Assembly (NCBI RefSeq): GCF_000935045.1
Contig: NZ_JYKS01000008.1
Coordinates: 1-64,000 of the forward strand
Length of the DNA stretch: 64,000 bases
From: Pseudomonas sp. 10-1B
GTDB taxonomy: Bacteria > Pseudomonadota > Gammaproteobacteria > Pseudomonadales > Pseudomonadaceae
Direction: 5' to 3'
A program made the position numbers and the translations under genes. The notes beneath the pieces are model-generated. The model did not search any database. It was not told where the DNA came from and saw only the letters and a list, made by a program, of their open reading frames with translations. Shown piece after piece: positions 9,333 to 18,526 of this stretch. How positions within the stretch are numbered: the stretch's first letter is position 1; the number at the start of each line of letters is the position of its first letter.

Positions 9333-9407
9333 ATGCGCTCGATACTGCTGTGGATGATTGGGGTGCCGATTCCGGTGATCATCCTGATTTGGTTCTTCAT
9401 GCATTGA
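9333..9407 (+). CDS. 24-residue membrane peptide
   Basis: A short frame starting MRSILLWMIGVPIPV and continuing with a hydrophobic stretch to Phe-Phe-Met-His and TGA. It is preceded by AAGGAG 7 bases upstream of the ATG, the best-spaced site in the region. The peptide is one transmembrane helix with a Pro-Ile-Pro kink and almost no soluble part. Very short peptides of this style (MRxILLWxxGVPIPxII) are, to my recollection, widespread in proteobacteria without known function. It stands alone between the AraC gene and a REP pair. It is too short for most gene callers. Confidence 0.6.
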   Translation: MRSILLWMIGVPIPVIILIWFFMH

Positions 9408-9431
9408 GAAAACCGGGGTCACTGCGCGGTC

Positions 9432-9515
9432 CATCGCCGGCAAGCCAGCTCCCACAGGTATTTCACAGGCCTTGAAGGCAGTGGTGTACTTGTGGGAGCT
9501 GGCTTGCCGGCGATG
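9432..9515. repeat. REP pair (BIME), GGCAAGCCAGCTCCC type
   Basis: Inverted copies at 9432-9456 and 9491-9515 around a 34-nt middle. The pair lies between the small peptide gene and the end of dppF, which are convergent, and may serve as a bidirectional mRNA end. Confidence 0.85.
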
Positions 9516-9529
9516 AGGGCTACACCGAT

Positions 9530-10498
9530 CTAAAGGAACTGCTCGGCATAGTGACAAGCCACCTGCCGGGTACTCACCTGCCGCAACGCCGGCACCTCCT
9601 TGGCACAGCGTTCGGTCGCATGCGGGCAACGCTTGTGAAACGCACACCCATCCGGCGGGTTCAGCGGGTTGGGCAACTCCCCGGCAATACGAATCTTCGG
9701 CTTAAGCGGATCAGGATGAATCGCCGGTGTCGCCGACAGCAGCGCCTGGGTATACGGGTGCAGCGGCTTCTCGTAGATGTCCTCCTTCGGCCCCATCTCC
9801 GCCGGCCGCCCCAGGTACATCACCAGCACCTGATCGGCCACATGCTGCACCACCGCCAGGTTGTGCGAGATGAACACGTAGGCGGTGTTGAACTCCTTCT
9901 GCAGGTCCATGAACAGGTTCAGCACCTGGGCCTGGATTGACACGTCCAGCGCCGAGGTCGGCTCGTCCGCCACCAGCACCTTGGGCTGCAGCATCATCGC
10001 CCGGGCCAGGGCGATACGCTGGCGCTGGCCACCGGAGAACATGTGCGGGTAGCGCTGATAGTGCTCGGGGCGCAGGCCGACCTGTTCCATCATCTTCTGC
10101 ACTTTCTCGCGCCGCTCGGCCTTGCTCAGCGAGGTGTTGATCAGCAGCGGTTCGGCCAGTTGATCACCGATCTTCTGCCGCGGGTTGAGCGAGGCATAGG
10201 GGCTCTGGAACACCATCTGCACGTCCCGGCGCAGTTGCTTGCGCTCGGACTTGCTGGCGCCCTTCACCTCGGTGCCAGCGATTTGCAGCGAGCCGGATGA
10301 CGGCTCTTCGATCAGCGTCAGGGCGCGGGCCAGGGTCGACTTGCCGCAGCCGGACTCGCCAACTACGGCCAGGGTCTTGCCAGCCTCCAGTTCGAATGAC
10401 ACGCCATTCAGCGCACGGACCAGGGCGTGGCCCTTGAACAGGCCGCGGGAGACCTCGTAGTGCCGGGTCAGCTCCCGGGCAGATAGAACGACGGCCAT
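9530..10498 (-). CDS. dppF: Dipeptide ABC transporter ATPase DppF
   Basis: Second ATPase of the dipeptide importer, 322 residues. Walker A GESGCGKST, signature 'FSGGQRQRIALARA' and Walker B 'VLVADEPTSALD' are visible, as is the C-terminal oligopeptide-transporter extension with 'CAFHKRCPHATERC', whose cysteines bind a 4Fe-4S cluster in this family. The ATG at 10498 overlaps the dppD stop by one base (TGATG). It is the last gene of the dpp operon. Confidence 0.93.
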   Translation of the reverse strand: MAVVLSARELTRHYEVSRGLFKGHALVRALNGVSFELEAGKTLAVVGESGCGKSTLARALTLIEEPSSGSLQIAGTEVKGASKSERKQLRRDVQMVFQSPYASLNPRQKIGDQLAEPLLINTSLSKAERREKVQKMMEQVGLRPEHYQRYPHMFSGGQRQRIALARAMMLQPKVLVADEPTSALDVSIQAQVLNLFMDLQKEFNTAYVFISHNLAVVQHVADQVLVMYLGRPAEMGPKEDIYEKPLHPYTQALLSATPAIHPDPLKPKIRIAGELPNPLNPPDGCAFHKRCPHATERCAKEVPALRQVSTRQVACHYAEQFL

Positions 10499-11466
10499 CA
10501 CGCCACCTCCTGGTTCAGCGGGTAGAAGCAACGCACCAGGCTGTGGGCCTGTGGGTCAAGCGGCGGGCGCTGGCGCCGGCAGTTTTCCTGCACGTACGGG
10601 CAGCGCGGAGACAGCAGGCAGCCCACGGGGCGGTCGTAGCGGCCGGGGACGATGCCGGGCAGGGTGGCCAGGCGTTCGGCGCCGATGCTGTGCTCGGGGA
10701 TCGCCGCCAGCAACGCTTCGCTGTAGGGATGGGCGGGCACGTCGAACAGCTCCGGCACCTGGCCCACTTCCACGGCCTGGCCTGCGTACATCACGCACAC
10801 CCGCTTGGCCGTTTCGGCAACCACGGCAAGGTCGTGGGTGATCAGGATGAGCGCCATGTTGCGCTCCTTCTGCAGGTTCACCAGCAGCTCCATGATCTGC
10901 GCCTGGATGGTCACGTCCAGCGCGGTGGTCGGCTCGTCGGCGATCAGCAGCTTGGGCTCGCCGGCAATGGCCATGGCAATCGCCACGCGCTGGCTCATGC
11001 CGCCGGACAGTTGATGCGGGTAGGCATCCAGGCGGCTTTCCGCAGCCGGGATCTCGACCTTTTTCAACAGATCGAGGGCACGCTGGCGCGCTGCCTTGCC
11101 CTTCAGGCCCAGATGCTGGCGTAGTACCTCCTCGATCTGGTAGCCCACGGTGTAGCTGGGGTTGAGCGCGGTCATCGGGTCCTGGAAGACCATGGCGATG
11201 TCCTTGCCCACCACCTTGCGCCTCTGGCGGCCGCTAAGCTTGAGCATGTCGGTGCCGTCGAAGGTGAGGGCGTCGGCGGTGATCCGCCCGGGGGCGTCGA
11301 TCAGGCCCATCAGGGCCATCATGGTCACGGACTTGCCCGAGCCGGATTCGCCGACGATGGCCAGGATCTCGCCGGCCTCTACCGCCAGGTCCAGGCCATC
11401 GACCACTGGTACTGCATTGGCGTCGCCGAAGCGCACGTTCAGGTTGTTGATCTGCAACAGTGACAT
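10498..11466 (-). CDS. dppD: Dipeptide ABC transporter ATPase DppD
   Basis: ATPase of 322 residues with Walker A GESGSGKS, signature '[14 protein letters not shown]' and Walker B '[12 protein letters not shown]'. Its C-terminal '[15 protein letters not shown]' is the cysteine-containing oligo_HPY extension typical of Dpp/Opp ATPases. The ATG at 11466 has GAGGAG 6-7 bases upstream; an upstream in-frame start would add a leader without homology. It works as a heterodimer with DppF. Confidence 0.93.
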   Translation of the reverse strand: MSLLQINNLNVRFGDANAVPVVDGLDLAVEAGEILAIVGESGSGKSVTMMALMGLIDAPGRITADALTFDGTDMLKLSGRQRRKVVGKDIAMVFQDPMTALNPSYTVGYQIEEVLRQHLGLKGKAARQRALDLLKKVEIPAAESRLDAYPHQLSGGMSQRVAIAMAIAGEPKLLIADEPTTALDVTIQAQIMELLVNLQKERNMALILITHDLAVVAETAKRVCVMYAGQAVEVGQVPELFDVPAHPYSEALLAAIPEHSIGAERLATLPGIVPGRYDRPVGCLLSPRCPYVQENCRRQRPPLDPQAHSLVRCFYPLNQEVA

Positions 11467-11476
11467 GGCGTTCTCC

Positions 11477-12403
11477 TCAGGCGGCGTTCTTGAGTTTCGG
11501 GTCCAGCGCATCGCGCAGGCCGTCGCCCATCAGGTTGATTGCCAACACACTGAGCAGAATGGTCAGGCCGGGCAGGCTGACCACCCACCAGGCGCGCTCG
11601 ATGTAGTCACGGGCCGATGCCAGCATGGTGCCCCACTCCGGGGTTGGCGGCTGTACGCCGAGGCCGAGGAAGCCCAGGGCGGCGGCATCGAGGATGGCCG
11701 AGGAGAAGCTCAGGGTGGCCTGCACGATCAGCGGCGCCATGCAGTTGGGCAGCACGGTGACGAACATCAGCCGTGGCAGCCCGGCACCGGCCAGGCGTGC
11801 GGCGGTGACGTAGTCGCGGTTCAGCTCGCCCATCACCGCGGCGCGGGTCAAGCGCACGTAGGACGGCAGCGACACGATGGCGATGGCGATAACCGTGTTG
11901 ATCAGGCCTGGGCCGAGGATGGCGACGATGGCCACTGCCAGCAGCAGCGAAGGCAGGGCCAGCATCACGTCCATCAGGCGCATGATCGACGGGCCGAGAA
12001 TGTGCGGGAAGAAACCGGCCAGCAGGCCCAGCAGGATGCCCGGGATCAGCGACATCACCACCGACGACAAGCCGATCAGCAGCGACAGCCGCGCGCCCTG
12101 GATCAGCCGCGAAAGCAGGTCGCGGCCGAGTTCGTCGGTGCCGAGGATGAACTGCCAGGTGCCGCCTTCCAGCCATACCGGCGGGGTCAGCAGGAAGTCG
12201 CGGTACTGCTCGCTGGGGTCATGCGGGGCTACCCACGGTGCGAACAGCGCGCAGAACACCACCAGGCTCATGAAGGCCAGGCCCATCACCGCGCCCTTGT
12301 TGCGCGCGAAGGCTTGCCAGAATTCTTTGTACGGCGAGGGGTAGAGCAGGCTCTGGTCCACCGGGCTGGCCGGCGACACGGATTTCGGAATCGGGCTAGT
12401 CAT
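11477..12403 (-). CDS. dppC: Dipeptide ABC transporter permease DppC
   Basis: Inner-membrane permease of 308 residues with an N-terminal cytoplasmic segment, a first helix ('[22 protein letters not shown]'-like region) and the OppC_N type start, then the EAA-loop region around '[20 protein letters not shown]'. It lies 10 bp after dppB and 10 bp before dppD. Confidence 0.93.
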   Translation of the reverse strand: MTSPIPKSVSPASPVDQSLLYPSPYKEFWQAFARNKGAVMGLAFMSLVVFCALFAPWVAPHDPSEQYRDFLLTPPVWLEGGTWQFILGTDELGRDLLSRLIQGARLSLLIGLSSVVMSLIPGILLGLLAGFFPHILGPSIMRLMDVMLALPSLLLAVAIVAILGPGLINTVIAIAIVSLPSYVRLTRAAVMGELNRDYVTAARLAGAGLPRLMFVTVLPNCMAPLIVQATLSFSSAILDAAALGFLGLGVQPPTPEWGTMLASARDYIERAWWVVSLPGLTILLSVLAINLMGDGLRDALDPKLKNAA

Positions 12404-12413
12404 GGCAAGGGCC

Positions 12414-13424
12414 TCAGCGCTGATGACGGATGCGTGGGTTGGCCAGGCCGTAGAGGATGTCCACGACGAAGTTGACCAGGATCACCAGGCAGGCGATCAA
12501 CAGGATGCCGTTCTGGACCACGGGGTAGTCACGGGCACCGATGGCTTCGATCAGCCACTTGCCGATGCCCGGCCAGGAAAAGATGGTTTCGGTCAGCACC
12601 GCACCGGCCAGCAACGTGCCGACCTGCAGGCCGAACACCGTCAGCACCGGGATCAAGGCATTGCGCAGGCCATGCACGAATACCACGCGGGCCGGCGACA
12701 GGCCTTTGGCGCGGGCGGTGCGGATGTAGTCCTCGCGCAGCACTTCGAGCATCGACGAACGGGTCATGCGGGCGATCACCGCCAGCGGGATGGTGCCGAG
12801 CACGATGGCCGGCAGGATCAGGTGCATCACCGCGTCCTTGAACGCGCCTTCTTCGTCGCTGAGCAGGGTGTCGATAAGCATGAAGCCGGTTTTCGGCTCG
12901 ATGTCGTAGAGCAGGTCGATGCGCCCGGACACTGGGGTCCAGCCCAGGCTCACCGAGAAGAACATGATCAGGATCAAGCCCCACCAGAAGATCGGCATCG
13001 AATAGCCGGCCAGCGATATGCCCATCACCCCGTGGTCGAACAGCGAGCCGCGCTTGAGCGCGGCGATCACCCCGGCCAGCAGGCCGACAGTGCCGGCGAA
13101 CAGCAAGGCGGCAAAGGCCAGCTCCAGGGTGGCGGGGAACAGGGTGAGGAATTCGCTCCACACGCTTTCGCGGGTGCGCAGCGACTCTCCGAGATCACCG
13201 TGGGCCAGCTTGCCGACATAGTCCAGGTACTGGACTGGCAACGGCTTGTTCAAGCCCAGGCGCTCCATGGCCTGGGCATGCATTTCGGGGTCGACCCTGC
13301 GTTCGCCCATCATCACTTCCACCGGGTCGCCGGGGATCAGGCGTATGAGCGCGAAGGTGAGCAAGGTGATACCGAAAAAGGTCGGTATCAGCAGGCCAAG
13401 GCGCCGGGCAATAAAACTCAACAT
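12414..13424 (-). CDS. dppB: Dipeptide ABC transporter permease DppB
   Basis: Permease of 336 residues starting 'MLSFIARRLGLLIPTFFGITLLTFALIRLIPGDP', the classical DppB/OppB N-terminus. The conserved loop 'YIRTARAKGLSPARVVFVHGLRNALIPVLT' that docks on the ATPases is present. It starts 91 bp after the dppA copy at 13516-15126. Confidence 0.94.
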   Translation of the reverse strand: MLSFIARRLGLLIPTFFGITLLTFALIRLIPGDPVEVMMGERRVDPEMHAQAMERLGLNKPLPVQYLDYVGKLAHGDLGESLRTRESVWSEFLTLFPATLELAFAALLFAGTVGLLAGVIAALKRGSLFDHGVMGISLAGYSMPIFWWGLILIMFFSVSLGWTPVSGRIDLLYDIEPKTGFMLIDTLLSDEEGAFKDAVMHLILPAIVLGTIPLAVIARMTRSSMLEVLREDYIRTARAKGLSPARVVFVHGLRNALIPVLTVFGLQVGTLLAGAVLTETIFSWPGIGKWLIEAIGARDYPVVQNGILLIACLVILVNFVVDILYGLANPRIRHQR

Positions 13425-13515
13425 TGTCGGGGTTACCTCATCAGACCGTGCGGCCAGCAGCGCGCTACGGCAGTGCCGCCGGTGCCCGTGTGGGTTGCCG
13501 GCGGTCGTTGTTGTT

Positions 13516-15126
13516 CTACTTCACCTTGGTGGTGGCGAAGTTGTTGTTGGTCAGAGGGCTGATCACGTAGCCCTCCACGTTGTCACGCATGGCGGTGAAC
13601 ATCTTCGGATGAGCCATGCTGATCCAGGGTTGGTCGTCATCGTACACCTTCAATGCCTCGCTATAGAGCCTTGCGCGCTCGTCGTTGTCGATCACTTCGC
13701 GGGCACGGCTGATCAGCTCCTGGAATTTCGGGTTGCACCAGCGCGCGTAGTTCTCGCCGGTCCTGGCCGCATCGCAACTGAGCAGTGGGCTGAGGAAATT
13801 GTCCGGGTCGCCGTTGTCGCCGGCCCAGCCGGTAGACACCAGGTCGGCTTCACCCTTCTTCGCGCGGCGCAGCATTTCAGCCCATTCCATCACGCGGATA
13901 TCCAGTTGCAGGCCGATCTGTTTCAGGTCGGCCTGCAGCATCTCGGCAGACAGGCGCGGGTTGGGGTTGGTAGCGCCGCCACCGTTGCGGGTGAACAGGG
14001 TTATTACCGTGCCTTCGGGCACGCCAGCTTCCTTGAGCAGTTCGCGGGCTTTGGCCAGGTCGCGAGGCGGGTTCTTGTTGTCGGTGTTGTAGCCGACCAT
14101 GGTCGGTGGATACGGATTCACACCGACCAGTGCATTGCCTTTGCCAAACAGCTGGTCGACGTGGGTCTGGCGGTCGAAGGCCATGTTGATGGCTTTACGC
14201 ACGCGCACGTCGCTGAGGTATTTGTGCTGGGTGTTCATGGCGATGTAGCCGGTGACCAGCGCTTCGATTTCGGCCACCTTGAGCTTGGGGTCGGCCTTGA
14301 TCGACGGCACGTCGTCCGGCTTGGGGTACAACGCCACCTGGCACTCGTTGGCGCGCAGTTTTTGCAGGCGCACGTTACTGTCGGTGGCGATCGCGAATAC
14401 CAGGGCGTCGGCCGGCGGCTTGCCGCGGAAGTAGTCCGGGTTGGCTTTGAAGCGGACCTGAGCGTCCTTGTTATAGCGCTGGAAAATGAATGGGCCGGTG
14501 CCGATCGGCTTGCTGTTCAGCTCGGCGGTCTTGCCGGCCTTGAGCAACTGGTCGCCGTATTCGGCGGAGTAGATCGAAGTGAAACCCATGGCCATGTCAT
14601 GCAGGAACGGGGCTTCCGGACGGGTGAGGGTGATCACCACGGTGTGGTCGTCGGTCTTGTCCACCGACTTGAGCAGGTCCTTGAAGGCCATGCTTTCGAA
14701 GTACGGGTAGCCGACGCTGGTCTTGTCATGCCACGGGTGGGCCGGATCGAGTTGGCGACGCAGGCTCCACAGCACGTCGTCGGCGTTGAACTCGCGGGTA
14801 GGCGTGAAGTAATCGGTAGTGTGGAACTTCACCCCCTGGCGCAGGTGAAAGGTGTAGGTCAGGCCGTCTGGCGAAATGTCCCAACGTTCGGCCAGGGCCG
14901 GCTGGATGTCGGTGGTGCCGGGCTTGAAGTCGACCAAGCGGTTGAACAGGGTTTCGGACGAGGCATCGAAGGTGACCGCCGTGGTGTATTGAACGACGTC
15001 GAACCCTTCCGGGCTGGCTTCGGTGCATACCACCAGCGGTTTGGCTGCCAGTTGCGTGGCACTGCCGAGCACCAGCGCGGCCAGGGCCAGGCGTAGCGGT
15101 AGTGATTTGATGAAAGCTCTCTGCAT
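13516..15126 (-). CDS. dppA: Dipeptide/peptide-binding protein, DppA-like (copy nearest dppB)
   Basis: Periplasmic cluster C (SBP_bac_5) binding protein of 536 residues. The ATG at 15126 gives the signal peptide 'MQRAFIKSLPLRLALAALVLG...AA' and has GGGAG upstream; ATGs further upstream add extra residues before the leader. The mature protein begins 'KPLVVCTEASPEGFDVVQYTT' and contains the family's 'GWAGDNGDPDNFLSPLLSCDAA'. It differs clearly from the two other DppA-like proteins upstream, which resemble each other more, so it probably binds a different set of peptides. It is the copy directly ahead of dppBCDF. Confidence 0.9.
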   Translation of the reverse strand: MQRAFIKSLPLRLALAALVLGSATQLAAKPLVVCTEASPEGFDVVQYTTAVTFDASSETLFNRLVDFKPGTTDIQPALAERWDISPDGLTYTFHLRQGVKFHTTDYFTPTREFNADDVLWSLRRQLDPAHPWHDKTSVGYPYFESMAFKDLLKSVDKTDDHTVVITLTRPEAPFLHDMAMGFTSIYSAEYGDQLLKAGKTAELNSKPIGTGPFIFQRYNKDAQVRFKANPDYFRGKPPADALVFAIATDSNVRLQKLRANECQVALYPKPDDVPSIKADPKLKVAEIEALVTGYIAMNTQHKYLSDVRVRKAINMAFDRQTHVDQLFGKGNALVGVNPYPPTMVGYNTDNKNPPRDLAKARELLKEAGVPEGTVITLFTRNGGGATNPNPRLSAEMLQADLKQIGLQLDIRVMEWAEMLRRAKKGEADLVSTGWAGDNGDPDNFLSPLLSCDAARTGENYARWCNPKFQELISRAREVIDNDERARLYSEALKVYDDDQPWISMAHPKMFTAMRDNVEGYVISPLTNNNFATTKVK

Positions 15127-15204
15127 GGGTTGAAGACTCCCTGCTTGCATTGATTCCAGCGTAGCCGCCACGGCCCGCAGCGAAGCCGGCCGTGGCGCCA
15201 GCGG

Positions 15205-16584
15205 TCAGAGAATGTTGAACGGAATGGTGGTGACCACGCGGAACTCATCCAGGCTGCCATCGCCCTGCGCCTTGCTGGCGCGGTGCGTGGTGTAGGTGGC
15301 GCGGATGCTGGTGTCTTTCAGTGGCCCGCTCTGCACCGCGTAGCTGGTGCCGATGCCCCACTCGTAGTGGGTTTCGCCGTCCAGGCCATTCACGTCATAG
15401 GCGCTGCCGCGGTAGTGGGTGCCGTCGATGCCCCAGCCGCGGGCGTTGTACAGGTTGAACTTCAGGCCGGGCACGCCGTAGGGCGCCATGTTCAGCACGT
15501 AGGAAATCTGCAGCGATTTCTCGTTGGGGCCGTTGAAGTCGGACAGCAGCGAGTTGGCCAGGTAGATGCCGTTGGTTTCGTGCAGGTAGTCGAAGTATTC
15601 GTTGCCGTTGACCTGCTGCCACGAGGCGCTGAGGGTGTGGGCCTGGTGGGTCAGGCCGAATGACAGGCTGTAGGTGTCGTTGTCGATCTTGCCCATCTTC
15701 TGGCTGCCGGCGTCGACGGTCTTGTAGTAGTTCAGGCCGGTGCTCAGGCTGAGCACTGCGCTGTCACCGAGCACGTGGTTGGCGCCGAAGTAGTACTGGT
15801 TCCAGAAATCGTCGACCTTGGTGGCGTACAGGCTGGTGCTCAGGCTCTTGAACGGCTGGTAGTTGATGCCGGCGGTGCTGGCCCGGTCGGTTTCCACGCC
15901 GGTGGCACCGTACTCGCTGCGGAACTTGCTGAGGCTCTGCTCGGTACGTGGCGAGACACGGTCGAAGGTACCCAGGTCGAAGCTGAGGTTGTCGAACTCG
16001 GCGCTGTGCAGGAATGCGCCCTGGAAGCTCGACGGCAGGGCGCGGTTGCCGATATAGGCGATCATCGGGGTGTCCACTGACTGCCGGCCCAGGGTGAGGG
16101 TGGTGTTGGACACGCGTGCCTTGATGTTGCCCAGGCCCAGTTTGCTCCACTGGCCGATGGGGTCGCCATCGCTGTGGGTCAGGGTACGGTTGTTGGGGCC
16201 GGCGACCGCTTCGCGGCTCTGCTGCAGGGCGATGGCGTTGTAGCCGGCGGCCTCGACGGCGAAGCCCACGGTACCCTGGGTGAAGCCGGAGCTGTAGTTG
16301 AGGATGGTGCCCTGCACCCAGTTCTCGCGGCTGTGGGTGTCGTGGCGGGTGCCGTCGCTCTTGTAGTACTTCCACAGCGGCGCGCGGGCGGCGCGTTCGC
16401 GGGCGTACCAGTTGCGGGTACTGCCTGTCAGGCTCTGGCCGTCGATGAAGCCGCTGGCCTGCGCCTGCTCGCTGTCGCTTTTGAGGGTGACGGGGAGGTA
16501 GTCCTGGCTTTGCGAGTCGGCCTGGGCCACGGTGGATAAGGCACTGATGGTTAACGCCAGTGCGGTCAAGGTGAATACTCTCAA
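15205..16584 (-). CDS. opdP: OprD-family outer membrane porin (OpdP-like)
   Basis: An 18-strand OprD-type porin precursor of 459 residues. It has a signal peptide ending in AQA|DSQSQD and the N-terminal 'QASGFIDGQSLTGSTRNWYARE' typical of the family, and it finishes with an aromatic-containing 'VVTTIPFNIL' strand. Its position inside a dpp operon fits OpdP, the pseudomonad porin for glycine-glutamate and other dipeptides. It would let peptides cross the outer membrane to the three binding proteins encoded around it. The assignment to OpdP rests on context. Confidence 0.88.
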   Translation of the reverse strand: MRVFTLTALALTISALSTVAQADSQSQDYLPVTLKSDSEQAQASGFIDGQSLTGSTRNWYARERAARAPLWKYYKSDGTRHDTHSRENWVQGTILNYSSGFTQGTVGFAVEAAGYNAIALQQSREAVAGPNNRTLTHSDGDPIGQWSKLGLGNIKARVSNTTLTLGRQSVDTPMIAYIGNRALPSSFQGAFLHSAEFDNLSFDLGTFDRVSPRTEQSLSKFRSEYGATGVETDRASTAGINYQPFKSLSTSLYATKVDDFWNQYYFGANHVLGDSAVLSLSTGLNYYKTVDAGSQKMGKIDNDTYSLSFGLTHQAHTLSASWQQVNGNEYFDYLHETNGIYLANSLLSDFNGPNEKSLQISYVLNMAPYGVPGLKFNLYNARGWGIDGTHYRGSAYDVNGLDGETHYEWGIGTSYAVQSGPLKDTSIRATYTTHRASKAQGDGSLDEFRVVTTIPFNIL

Positions 16585-16704
16585 GGTTAAAGCTCCCTTT
16601 CTTTTCTAGTTATTGCCGGCCTTGTGGGCCGGGTGATTGCTGCGGTGTTGCCAGGGTTGCCACGGGATCGCCGGGCTGAATCGGGGTGCTGTGTTGGCTG
16701 TACT

Positions 16705-16774
16705 GGCCCTTTCGCGGGTAAACCCGCTCCTACACGGGCCTGTGTAGGAGCGGGTTCACCCGCGAAGAGGCCGG
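16705..16774. repeat. REP pair (BIME), CGCGGGTAAACCCGCTCCTACA type
   Basis: Inverted copies at 16711-16734 and 16743-16766 with only 8 nt between them, forming a large hairpin in the 203-bp gap between the second dppA copy and opdP. It lies inside the dpp cluster, so it may set transcript levels of the genes on each side. Confidence 0.85.
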
Positions 16775-16787
16775 TACCGGTTAACGC

Positions 16788-18380
16788 TTAATCAACACTC
16801 ACACCGGAAAAATCATTGCGCCCAAACGGGCTGACCTTGAACTGGGAAACCTTGACGCTGAGCGGTTGGTTGACCGTGGAATGCGCCACCGGGGTAATCG
16901 GTACCTGCTGCTTGAGCCGCTGCTGGGCCTGCTGGTACAGGGCGGTGCGCTGCGCGCGGTCGGTCACTTGCTTGGCCTGCTTGACCAGGTTGTCGTACTG
17001 CGGGTCGCACCACAGCGAGTAGTTGTTGCTGCCGATGGCATCGCAGTTGTAGAGGGTGCCCAACCAGTTGTCCGGGTCGCCGTTGTCGCCAGTCCAGCCG
17101 ATCAGGGCGATGTCGTGCTCGCCGCTTTTCATGCGCTTGAGGTATTCGCCCCATTCGTAGCTGACGATGCGCACCTTGAAGCCGAGCTTGGCCCAGTCGG
17201 CCTGGAGCATTTCGGCCATCAGTTTGGCGTTGGGGTTGTACGGGCGCTGCACCGGCATGGCCCACAGGGTGACTTCGGTGCCAGCCTTGACCCCGGCCTG
17301 CTGCAGCAGCTGTTTGGCCTTTTCCGGGTCGTAGGGCGCGTCCTTGAGGCTTTCGTCATAGGACCACTGGGTCGGCGGCATGGCATTGACCGCCAGTTGG
17401 CCGGAGTCCTGATACACCGCCTGGATGATGGCCTTCTTGTTCACCGCCATGTCCATCGCCTGGCGTACTTCCAGGCGGTCGAACGGTGGGTGCTGGGTGT
17501 TGTAGGCGATGTAGCCGAGGTTGAAGCCCGGTTGCTGCAGCACCTGCAGCTTGCTGTCGGCCTTGAGCGCCGGCAGGTCGGCCGGGCGAGGGTGCAGGGT
17601 GACCTGGCATTCGTTGCGACGCAGCTTCTGGATGCGCACCGAAGGGTCGACGTTGATCGAGAACACCAGGTTGTCGATCTTCACCTCATCCGGCGCCCAG
17701 TAGGCTTTGTTGCCTTTGTAGCGGATCTGCGAGTCCTTCTGGTAACGCTGGAACACGAATGGCCCGGTACCGATCGGTTGCTGGTTGATGTCGCTGGGGC
17801 GACCGCTGGCCAGCAGCTTGTCGGCGTACTCGGCAGACAGAATCGAGGCGAAGCTCATCGCCAGGTTCTGGATGAACGCGGCATCGACCGTGTTCAAGGT
17901 GAATACTACGGTCAGCGGGTCGACCTTCTCGACGCGGGCGATGTTCTTGTCCAGGCCCATGCTGATGAAATAGGGGAACTCGGTCGGGTAGGCCTGGCGG
18001 AACGGGTGGCCCTTGTCGAGCATGCGGTTGAAGGTGAACAGCACGTCGTCGGCATTGAAGTCGCGGCTCGGAGTGAAGGCCTTGTTGCTATGGAACTTCA
18101 CCCCTTCGCGCAGGTGAAAGGTGTAACGCAGGCCATCGTCGGACACTTCCCAGCGGGTCGCCAGGGCAGGGTGCACGGCGGTGCCGCCGCGCTCGAACTC
18201 GACCAGGCGGTTGTAGATCGGTTCGGCAGCGTCGTTGTCGGTGGCGCTAGTGTATTGGGCGGTGTCGAAGCCGGCGGGGCTGCCTTCGGAGCAGAACACC
18301 AGGTTGTTGGCCAGCAGGGCAGGGGATTGGCTAATCAGGCCCAGGGCCAGCAGGGTCGAAAGACGGGTGGCATGACGCAT
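16788..18380 (-). CDS. DppA-like peptide-binding protein (second copy)
   Basis: Periplasmic SBP_bac_5 protein of 530 residues. The ATG at 18380 follows AAAGGA at good distance and opens a signal peptide ending in ALLA|NNLVFCSEGSPAGFD. It shares long identical stretches with the copy at 18527-20152, for example 'EVTLWAMPVQRPYNPNAKLM' versus 'EITLWAMPVQRPYNPNAKLM', showing a recent tandem duplication. It lies between that copy and the porin gene. Confidence 0.9.
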   Translation of the reverse strand: MRHATRLSTLLALGLISQSPALLANNLVFCSEGSPAGFDTAQYTSATDNDAAEPIYNRLVEFERGGTAVHPALATRWEVSDDGLRYTFHLREGVKFHSNKAFTPSRDFNADDVLFTFNRMLDKGHPFRQAYPTEFPYFISMGLDKNIARVEKVDPLTVVFTLNTVDAAFIQNLAMSFASILSAEYADKLLASGRPSDINQQPIGTGPFVFQRYQKDSQIRYKGNKAYWAPDEVKIDNLVFSINVDPSVRIQKLRRNECQVTLHPRPADLPALKADSKLQVLQQPGFNLGYIAYNTQHPPFDRLEVRQAMDMAVNKKAIIQAVYQDSGQLAVNAMPPTQWSYDESLKDAPYDPEKAKQLLQQAGVKAGTEVTLWAMPVQRPYNPNAKLMAEMLQADWAKLGFKVRIVSYEWGEYLKRMKSGEHDIALIGWTGDNGDPDNWLGTLYNCDAIGSNNYSLWCDPQYDNLVKQAKQVTDRAQRTALYQQAQQRLKQQVPITPVAHSTVNQPLSVKVSQFKVSPFGRNDFSGVSVD

Positions 18381-18526
18381 GGCAAGTCCTTTTTCGTCTG
18401 TTTGCGCCGCCTCTGGGTATGAATGGCGGCAACAGTTCGCCGACCCCGCGGCGGATAGCCGCAGGACGACATGAAGAGATGGCAAGGATGGCGGGCACCC
18501 GCCGCTCAGCGGGTGCCTGAATTACC

